Positions 55,196-64,000 of a stretch of 64,000 nucleotides of DNA are shown here, piece after piece; within the stretch, counting starts at the first letter, position 1; the number at the start of each line of letters is the position of its first letter. The translations under genes were made by a program, and so were the position numbers. The stretch is from Nemophila menziesii (lineage: Eukaryota > Streptophyta > Magnoliopsida > Boraginales > Hydrophyllaceae): NCBI GenBank assembly GCA_029959085.1, contig JARWIR010000021.1, forward strand, positions 23,957,620 to 24,021,619, given 5' to 3'. The notes below the pieces were generated by a model. The model worked only from the letters and a program-made list of their open reading frames with translations. It was not told the origin of the DNA and did not search any database.

Positions 55196-57109
55196 AACAT
55201 TATATCAAGAAATATTAATTCCTAATTCTATTTGTGCACACATATCATTTTTATGTTTCTTTCCTAATATTTTTACATTTAACTATTAAAATCAATTTTA
55301 TGATATAGTTATAAGAAATTAAATTATTAGTTTTATTTATATATATGTACATTCAAATATATGTTCAAAATTAATAATTATAATATATCAAAAGTTAAAC
55401 TAGTGTAGTTTAGATGTTTGAGCCACATGGTGAATCAATACCTAACTGGAGAGCATTTATAGGAGTTTAAATTAGTTTGGCATGCATAGTACTCATTTTG
55501 AGTTTCATTCTTTAATTATTGAGATTGAATCTATGTATTCAAGTTCATGAATTTTCAAAAAGAATTATTTTCTATTATAATTTATTTTTCTTTACTTTTG
55601 TTATAGAAAATTAGAATATTATTTTATATAACCTTATAGTAAAAAGGAACGAAAAATTATAAATATATTTATTTTTAATATGTCAGAATGAATTTTTAAG
55701 ATACTATAATAGAAAGAAGTGGACGAGAAAAATAAAATAGACGAGACAAAGTCAATTTATTTGAAAAATTATGGTGGCATATATACCCCTCATTAAGACG
55801 GCCTCGAACCCAAACTTTGTGTCATATTGTTTCTTACAGCCATTTTCCAACGTATAAACATTACACTACCTATACGTGTGCACTCAAACCCTACAAGGTT
55901 GTAGATTGTCTAAACACCTTGCACTCGAATGTAGGAAAAAGAAAGGGTGTTATATTTTTTCTATAATATCACCAGCTAATATCATCCAAACAATCTCTTT
56001 GGAATAAGAGTATATATAATAGTTAGAGGAGATAAAACATTTAGTAACATGAGTGGTTACAAATATATAAAATATAAACAAAGAAACAATTATGGGATAT
56101 AAACAAGTAGAGAAGAATCCGACTAACACCCTAGAACCTAAATCTTATGTCTATGCGCACTTCATCGTCCTCACTGAAGACGGAGATTGAATACAGTTGG
56201 GTGGACAATGTAGAAGAGTATGTGGGTTGAACCCCAAGGCTTGTGACAAGGTTCCAGTTATATAGTATAGAATGTAAATATAATATGTAGTTATAAAAAT
56301 TATTTTCGCTTTCTTGATTTGGTCAGTGTGGAAACTTTTAAACGCAATGAACAAGTTCGGTTAATTACATGCCATGACTATCAAACTAAAATATGATGGC
56401 TTGAATTTCTAATTCATGAACCCGACAATTATCCATGAAGTGTAGACAAAAGGATATTAAAGAGACAATACGATTAGCAAATTAAAGGAACTTTTGATAA
56501 AAAATGACATGAATGGTACCTAAGTGCCATTATCATCTTATCTTAAGTGGAAAGTAGCAAAGAACAAAACTATGTGATTTGAATATAATGTGATACCTTC
56601 ATTTTCCCTTTTAGGTTCATTTTAATTACATTTTGGTTCACATGCATGTCCTAAAGATGAAATATATTTTTTTGTATAGAAAATGGGCTCCCCATTTAAT
56701 AATCACAAAAGTGATTTCTAGAACTTCTATCCAACTTAGACTACCTCTCTTAGGTCTTGTAATCCTTAAGAGATCTATATATCAAGTTTATCATTAGTCG
56801 ATCACTTCATAAATTATGTTTCAATAGGACCATCAAATTTCATATGAATTCATTAATAGTAGAGATTTGATCTTTTAGAAACCATCAGTGAATAGAGGGT
56901 ATAGATTTAAAGATTTAAACTGACATTAATTTTCAAAATTTACCCCATATAATGAAAATATAGTGTACCAAGGCATTATAATTCTCAATTAAATAATATG
57001 TAGCCCTATCTACCTCGAAGTCTCACATACTACTTTTCTAGTTTTGTTTTTAGTAATCAAAACAACCAAAAGATTATCTATTGTTACATAGTCTATTTCT
57101 ATCACACTA
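55196..57109. other. Unassigned AT-rich sequence
   Basis: No gene seen. A B-box-like GGTTCGAGGCC (minus strand, 55802-55812) could be a SINE relic, but no A-run or duplication supports it. Confidence 0.35.
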
Positions 57110-58090
57110 ATTCTGAGTAATTTCCTTACTAAAGCATGTGCAGTGCAAATGTGTCTCTGTTATCCATTGTAAACTCCATTGTGAGCGACTCCACTAGTTG
57201 TTTAAAGGTCATAGTGTAGAAAAATACGAACTAATCATGTACCATATAAATTTATGTTGTGCCTATCTTAGCAATATAAATTCAAATTCCATGGTGAATC
57301 CTGCTATACAAATTTTTTAATAATACTTCTATGATATAACACCCCTCCTGAGGAAAACTTACCTACTAATGGAGCTCACTTTGTCATTATTGGGTAACTA
57401 GTTTTGCAACACAAAATCCCTTTATTACAATATGGAAGTTAACAAAGTACAAATCTAGGTACATAATACCTAAACAATTGATCAAGCGCAACACAATGGT
57501 CACTAACGGGTTATATGCATATCGACTAAGCCTACTCAAGTCAAAGAGAAAGGTCGAGTAGAGGTTACTAAAAACTATGCTCCACAAAATCTTAGCATAT
57601 TTATTTTTGGACATAACATCCTAATCATTATTTCTTAAATGAAATATAGTTCCATCTGAAGTGCGTATACGCACAATGCTTAAATAGTTGAACTATGTTT
57701 ACATCTTATTGACATAATGAGACTAAATCAGGGATATACAATTTTGCCTTCTAGTGATAATAAACCCTAGAATCATATCATATTATCACATATATTTTAT
57801 CTCAAACTTATAATATAATACTTTTTTGGTCCCTTAAGTTACAATTGTATTAGTTCCATGTATTAACATTACTTCTACAATCATTCATTTAATCATACAC
57901 CATTATCTTATTCCCTAAGAGTAAACACATGAGATAGAAGGGTTGACTAAAAAATAATCTTTAGCTAATATATTGTCCATTATTTTGTATCATTGTTTGA
58001 AAGATTATTTTTAGCAATACAATGACCAACTAAACTTACATTTTTTCCTATCGTATACAAACAACTTGAAACCGTCATGTTGCGCTAAAC
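57110..58090 (-). pseudogene. Decayed copia RT and RNase H
   Basis: Aligns at DNA level with 30240-31150 in the same order: TGTGAGCGACTCCA (57179) for the RNase H block; the RT end with NKYAKILWSIVF and LSRLSRYAYNP (57614-57500); CATAATGAGACTAAATCAGG (57714); AGAGTAAACACATGAG (57917). Stops and shifts throughout. It is the oldest copia remnant here and a relative of the element at 28638-35099. Confidence 0.8.
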
Positions 58091-61000
58091 AAATTTCTTC
58101 TTTTAGATTTCTATTACAAAATTATGTCTTAAAATTTATATATTGTATAACTAGTATATGAATTCCAACTAATATTACATGGGTAGTTAAGGTAACTATA
58201 TTTGTTGTAGGATATAGGTATAAAGGTAGTCTAAGTTTTTCTTTTAAGTAAAACTATTAATACCAACTCTCTTCTCTATGCACGACAGTTCTCAATGTAA
58301 CACGCGACAACAGAGCAATCGTACTATGTTTAACCATATGAGAAGTCTAGTGTCATTTCTATAGATTATTAGTGTCCCTACCAGAGATACTCATTTTTCA
58401 CTTGTTATTTGTTTTTCTCTTTATCTTATTGTGTGTTTAAGGAAGGGTATTTTATATCTTTCAAAACCTCAAGGCATCCATTAATAATAACAATAGTTTA
58501 GGTTTCCTTTAGGAAAAAGAAATTTACCTAGAGACTGTAAGCATCGATGCCCCCCTATACTTGTATATTAATAAATACTATAGAAACAAAATTGATGAAA
58601 GATTAATATAAGGGACAAAATTGTCAAAACAGAAGTACACAATGATATGTGGTATCACTATAAAATGTTTCTATCTAGTTTAACAAATCCATATCATGTA
58701 ACTACTATATACATACTCTTTATATTCTCCCTCTCTCTGTACTTGTCTGATCTCGTGTCCACCATATTCCGACGGTTAAGGCTACTTTTATAGGAAAAAG
58801 TAAAACAATTCTCTATTTCTTTATTTATCATCTGAAGTAAGCAAATATGAAGGTTCAAGAATTCATCTGGAAATTTCGATGGTGATCAACAAGGTAAGTA
58901 TCTCACTTGAAGTAATACGCTTAGATAAGAAAAATGAAGGTTTATATCAAATGGAACTGATTATAATTTGATCTATATTTTTGAAAACTCAATTTAGTAA
59001 TTCTAAGGCTCGATCTGGTAATTAAAGGCTATGACACATACACACATATATGTATATATATTGAATCATTTAGTAATATTATTTTCCCAAGCCTTAGATG
59101 GCGTTAAATTTAGTGTAAATATTATTGGTAGTCTCTATAGTTAAAAAATTGAAGAATATACTCTACTGTGTTATAGTGAGCAAATATACAACTATATATA
59201 ACGAAAATATTGTAACTTCCATTTTTTGGACACAAACTCCCCTTGAAGCTATTATTTGATTAATTAATTCAACTATTCATCAAAGTATATGTACAAAGTT
59301 GTTATATATTTTCACAAATCAATGTTATATTAATATTAATAGAGATCTACTCTTATTTTACTAATTTATATAGTGTCGAAGACAGATTTTTTATATCAAA
59401 GATAATATATCTTGTGGTGTGTCGATATCATGGTCTGAGAAAGATAGAGAAGATGTGTTTTATAAAAAGTGAATTATTAATGTTAAATTATTTAAAAAAA
59501 TGATTAATAAGAAAACTAGATTTTAAAGTAGAAGAGAATAAAAAAATGTATATTAAAAAATGGTTTGTTCTAGATTTGTATAGTTCTACCAGTTTTACTA
59601 AAACAAGAATATATATTGAATTTATTTTAAAACAAACTGATATTATATGTGTGTGTGCGTGTGTGCATGTGTGTGTATTTTACAGAGCAAGTAGACTACT
59701 AAATTAGCACAAAAGTATTATATCGACATATGTATTAATTTAAACGTGAGTTTAACAATTTCCCTATATTATTTGTATGTATACATAGACAAGACACATA
59801 TTGGAAATAAGGTGTTTGTAATGATAAATTAACCAAGGATGAAATTATCTATAATCAATAGGTAATAGACCTGTATATTTGAATAATAGTATACCAAGTG
59901 TAGTTCTCATTATTGGGAGAAGAAACAAGTTTTTTATTGTCAAATAAATAGTTATGCAACTGAAATTGAACTTATATAAAAATAATAAATAATTATGGAC
60001 ACTAAGTAGAAGTAATAAAATAATAACTATTTTTATTAAGATAATTTGAGGGATATATAATTATTTAATATACTATTTTCATTTATGGTGTGATATTATC
60101 TACATTGTTAAGGTTTCATATAAAAAGATATACAATGTTTATATTATGTACATCTAATACAATCACTAAATAATCATTCCTTAGTATGAAGAAGAAGATT
60201 GATAAATTAGGAATACAGACGATTTGATACCTAACTTTAATTTTTGTTTAATCTTTAACCATGTGTCTATTGAAACAAATTGTGTTAATTAATTTATAAT
60301 AATAAAAGATCGAGCGATATTTTGATTATTAGACAAGAATATTTTTATTCACATTTCTCTCATATTTGTTTACAGATCATACAATAAAGAAAAAAAATTC
60401 TTCCGTATGGAGGACCAGATCAATGATCATGACATTTCAATCAAATAGTAAGTAAAATTGCTACTTTGAGATCAATTTAAAGTATATTTTTTTATTCTTT
60501 AGCTTAAGATAAAAAATTGCATAGTAAAACCAATAACATTTTTTATTCTTTAATATTTCATATTACTTATAATCTAATTTATAATAAAGTATAGTTTGTT
60601 TGGTCAAGAATTTACGGACTAAATGATACATATAAAAAAATAGTTTGAGTTCCTAACAATAGTAATATTAGGTAACTACTAGATAAAAAATAAATCTCAA
60701 ATATATCTAAAAGAATATGATAAGTTTAGTTTAAAAATATAGATACATGAACATATAATAAGTTTACTATTGATATATACTATGTAAAAATTATTTTACT
60801 GAACATATTACTCAAGTCATGATAGAATTTGGTTAAATGTTATTTAAACTTATATTAAAAAAAATTTAAGAAAAATATATTATATTATAGAGATAATATG
60901 TTGGGTGATATAAATTTGATAATATATTCTTACTCTAATAAGTTATAGTGGAACTTTTTTGCATAAATTATTAAAAATATATATTTATAGTCTCTTGATA

Positions 61001-61214
61001 TGTAATAATGTATTAAAAAAATCAATCTTCAAAATTATATCGAACCATAATATTTATTTAATACAATTTTTTTACAAACATTCATTTTAAATATATATAT
61101 ATATATATATATATATAACATGATATAGTATTACTCTATTATTATGTGTGGATATGGTTAATGTAAATTCAATTAGGAAGCCATATTTTCTATAAATAAA
61201 TAAAATAAAAGCAT
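58091..61214. other. Unassigned, very AT-rich sequence
   Basis: No coding sequence recognised in 3.1 kb. It holds simple repeats: (GT)n at 59646-59677 and (AT)n at 61090-61117. Parts near 58100-58600 may continue the copia relic. Confidence 0.4.
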
Positions 61215-61585
61215 GGTGAATGACGTCCCTCGTCGACGTGTTTAGGAAGGAAAGGTATAGCCATTATATATTATAAATAAATTTTTTTTACAATAAACAT
61301 GATTTTTTTTCTTGTTACCGTCTCAGCTTTTCTCATGAACATAACAACCCGCTGAAGGGGCGGCAATAGCTTATGATGCGGCTGCGTATAAACTTTATGG
61401 AGATATAAGGTTTTAAAGGCCAAGAAGAGTGTAGAATTTTGTACTTATGAAAGAATTCTCAAACATTATATTTCCTAAAAGGAGCTTATATTTAAATCTG
61501 GAACACTTCAGTTTGTTTGGTGACTTTTCTGAGCAGATAGATCTACCATATGTCGAGTTCTCACCTTATGATGATCAGTAGCGAG
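61215..61585 (+). pseudogene. Possible AP2/ERF-like gene scrap
   Basis: The reading PAEGAAIAYDAAAYKLYGD at about 61350-61407 resembles the C-terminal helix of an AP2/ERF domain (AEEAAxAYDxAAxxLxG). About 120 bp upstream, VPRRRV is weakly like the start of that domain. A later open stretch reads YLNLEHFSLFGDFSEQIDL and ends DDQ-stop at 61581. Stops separate the pieces. The match is short; this is a tentative call. Confidence 0.35.
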
Positions 61586-61739
61586 AGAGGAGCAACATAT
61601 TTTCTTCTTTGATTACTTATAAGAGTAACCTGTTAGCTAAAAAATTATTTCTATCATTTGGATGGATTGTAGATTATGTTTGATTTTATCTTAAGATATA
61701 TATTATTAGTTTCATATAATCCTAAAAACAATCTGATCA

Positions 61740-62669
61740 TGTTCTTTTGGGGAATTGGAAAAGACTTAGACTAATATAGAGTATTAACTAAAACCCTTCT
61801 TCTTCTTTTGAAAAAGTGAAAAAGACATTTTTTGTGAAAAAAATGACCCACATAGGAGCAAAGATAGAGAAACTATTAGCTTAAAATAGCTTACCTATCT
61901 ATTAATTTCAAAAGAACTAAAGGTTATGAAAGCCAAAAGGGAAATGGAAAAGCCCCACAGGTGCGCACCACCACCACCACCCGCCCGGCCCGGCCCAACG
62001 ACGTGGGCGTGAGCGTGGGCTCGTGGGCTCAAAGATGAAAAATGAAAAATAAAAAAAATGAAAAAAGAAATAATTTTTCAGAAGTGAATCCGGTGGAAGA
62101 AGGCTAGCTCTTATAGTGGTCGGTGGAAAGTCAAACTCTTTCAGCTAGAAGAAAACGTCCACAGATTTTGCACCAGAAGAAGAGCGTCCACCAATTACGC
62201 TCTAGTCAATGTTACGGAACTTGGTCAACACGTGTCCAGATTCATTGTTGGATATTAAAAACATGGAGGATATGAGTCAAATCAAAACTTTAATCAATTA
62301 TGGAGGCATTTAAGGGCGCTAATTGTGGGACGTTTCTGACAAAGGCTTACTCCTCTTCTACTCCCCTCCCCTATAAATACAACAGCTCCTCATTTTCCTT
62401 AAGCTATGAAACGCATCTGAAAAGAACAAACACTTTACTTCTCTTCTCTGGAAAATTATAGTCGTAGAAAGTCTCTGTTAGAGATAACTGATACGGCAGA
62501 ATATCTTTTTAACAACATTATAATTCCGTGTAATTGTTTTCTTTTTTATTTTTCGTGTAAGTGTTTCATTTGTATTTCAATTTTTGTAATATTTAGTTTA
62601 CATAAATCGAATTTTTTTTCTATATTTCTATTTCTTGTTTTAAAACGATGATTTCAATTTTTACCAACA
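61740..62669 (+). repeat. 5' LTR of a copia element
   Basis: From about 61955 it matches the LTRs of the element at 28638-35099: CCACCACCACC then CCCGGCCCGGCCC, CTAGCTCTTATAGTGG, TGGGACGTTTCTGACAAAGG, and CTATAAATA (TATA, 62371-62379). It ends CCAACA at 62669. The start at TGTTC (61740) gives 930 bp, close to the 949 bp of the relative, but similarity in the first 200 bp is weak. Confidence 0.68.
62371..62379 (+). promoter_or_regulatory. TATA box of copia LTR
   Basis: CTATAAATA in the same LTR position as CTATATATAG of the related element. Confidence 0.5.
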
Positions 62670-62712
62670 ATTTAAAAAGATATTCGTTTATATCACCGTG
62701 TGTTTTTCTGAA

Positions 62713-63640
62713 ATGGCTTTTCCACTATTGGTTGTTGCTTCATCATTGAACGCAAAGGCCTTTTCCGGCGTGAATAAGTTGGAGCCCCTTAATGATTCCA
62801 ACTACAAGCGTTAGGCACAAAAGTTCTTAATCTGTCTTGAACAGTACAAACTCGACTTCGTTATTTTTGAAAGTCCTCCACATATGGTAGATAATGGAGT
62901 TCCTACTGAAGAAGAACAGACTAGACATCTTTCTCTCGAAGCCAAGTTCAAAAGAGCTAACACCAAGGCTTGGGGCTAGATGTTGAGCAACGTCTCGAAT
63001 CCAATTTGTTATCTCCTTGCCAAAGAAAAATCGGCAAAGGTCATATGGGAGACTTTCGAGAAGAGATATGGGGCTGATGATTCGGGTAAAAAAATATGTC
63101 ACTAGGAACTGGCATAACTTCAAGCTTACCGATCGGGAGCCTATGACTGAACAACTTCATGTGTACGAAAAACCTATGCGCAAAGGTAATCGGTGAAGGC
63201 ATGAAGATGTACGAATTTTTACAAGGTAACATCTTGCTTTAGAAATTTTCCCCATCTTGGAGTGAATATCATAACCATCTCAAACACAAAAAGAAAAAAA
63301 TGACTCTCCAAGAACTCATTAGCCATATGAAAGTCGAAGAAGCCAATACACTCAAGGATAAGTCTATCTCTTTCCCTCATCCTTCCTCGAAAGCTAACCT
63401 TGTCGAAAGTTCTGGTCAAGGTAACAAAGACAGATTCAAATGGAAGAGGAAACAACAAGGCTCAAACAAATCCAAATCCGGGGGAATAAAGAACCGCTTC
63501 AACTACGACAAAAAAGGCTGAGGGTTCAAAACTTCTGGTTAGATTCAAAAACCTAAGGGCGCTTGTTACTGTTGTGGGAAAGAAGGACATAGAGCTTTTG
63601 AATGTACTCTTAGAGCCGGTTAGGGTCCCAAAGTTACCGT
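62713..63640 (+). pseudogene. Copia gag, decayed
   Basis: ATG at 62713; reads MAFPLLVVASSLNAKAFSGV, LEPLNDSNYK, then TAG where the relative has Trp (62815). LICLEQYKLDFVI, a second Trp-to-TAG near 62979, and VIWETFEKRYGADDSGK follow, with shifts at about 63090 and 63170. MTLQELISHMKVEEANTLKD is in frame again at 63300. The zinc knuckle CYCCGKEGHRAFEC at 63562-63603 is complete, unlike that of the related element. Non-functional. Confidence 0.9.
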
Positions 63641-64000
63641 AAATCTGACCGAGACCGAAGAAATAATCATCGCGGTAATAGTTGAGGTAAACTTAGTTGA
63701 GAACAAAACTGAGTGGATCATTGACACCGGAGCTTCCCGACATTTCTCCACAAACAAAGACCTGCTCAAAAAATTCGAGAAATAAACTGATGGTGAATGC
63801 GTGTATTTGTATGACTCTTCAACGGCTACGGTTCTTGGAAAAGGACAGGTTCCTCTCAAACTCACTTCTGGTAAGATTTTAGAGTTAAATGATGTTCTCT
63901 TCGTCCCCTCTCTCCATATGAACTTAGTTTTCGGATCTCTTCTTAAGAAAGTGGGACTCAAACTTGTTTCTGATGGGGGGGGGCGGGAGAATCGTTATTA
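63641..64000 (+). pseudogene. Copia protease start, cut by window end
   Basis: Reads TEEIIIAVIVEVNLVENKTE and WIIDTGASRHFSTNKDLL, with the DTG active site. A TAA follows at 63783, then TVLGKGQVPLKLTSGKILEL and LFVPSLHMNLVFGSLL. The window ends in a run of nine G's, where the frame would slip. Integrase and the rest lie outside. Confidence 0.9.

Noticed and set aside
55780..55870. SINE on the minus strand (B-box-like GGTTCGAGGCC)
   Set aside because: The A box is poor, there is no A-run and no flanking duplication.
56151..56354. ORF with GGGTTGAACCCC nearby, considered as tRNA-like
   Set aside because: No cloverleaf could be drawn and the ORF has no domain.
63620..63961. 113-codon minus-strand ORF (and 32882-33379 plus)
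   Set aside because: Both are antisense shadows of copia protease sequence.

Overview
This window looks like transposon-rich, AT-rich nuclear DNA from a flowering plant, probably a eudicot. The evidence is Ty1/copia and Athila-like Ty3/gypsy LTR retrotransposons (the gypsy primer-binding sites resemble the 3' end of plant tRNA-Asp), L1-type LINE pieces with a plant-style RNase H tail, a CACTA (En/Spm) transposase with subterminal repeats, tRNA-derived SINEs, and plant gene relics (subtilase, OTU-domain protease, a possible AP2/ERF scrap) with GT-AG introns. I found no intact host gene. Almost every reading frame is interrupted, so nearly everything is annotated as pseudogene or mobile element.

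Layout. 1-2725: 3' half of a copia element and its LTR. 2726-5652: a reverse gypsy LTR, a gypsy RNase H/integrase fragment and a forward gypsy LTR end. 5653-9575: copy A of a gypsy family whose interior lacks recognisable gag-pol and carries a different ORF, ending in a purine tract and the start of a 3' LTR; that LTR is broken by a LINE tail (9576-10283), followed by a SINE. 10717-16238: a large inverted duplication of subtilase pseudogene sequence around an OTU-protease pseudogene. 16623-20100: reverse LINE. 20150-22017: copy B, the 3' interior of the same gypsy family. 22067-25617: half of a CACTA element, then a SINE.

26905-38608 is a nest: a truncated gypsy LTR; a second gypsy element (LTR, tRNA-Asp PBS, gag, protease, start of pol); and, inside its LTR, a complete copia element (28638-35099) with 5-bp target-site duplications TAATC. 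38609-46480: copy C of the gag-pol-less family on the minus strand, with its ORF split by a solo LTR (TSD GAATG) and its outer LTR hit by a LINE tail (12-bp TSD). 48272-53960: an older minus-strand LTR with decayed interiors (copies D and E). 54000-61700 is very AT-rich, with a 133-bp tandem repeat, a copia relic at 57110-58090 and a possible AP2/ERF relic. 61740-64000: the 5' end of a second, more decayed member of the inserted copia family.

The two most interesting items are (i) the gypsy family that keeps LTRs, PBS and polypurine tract but has its own ORF, a small ORF in the env-like position and a conserved hairpin plus purine tract, in several copies; and (ii) the subtilase inverted duplication, which could fold as a long RNA hairpin. 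All similarity statements are made by eye.
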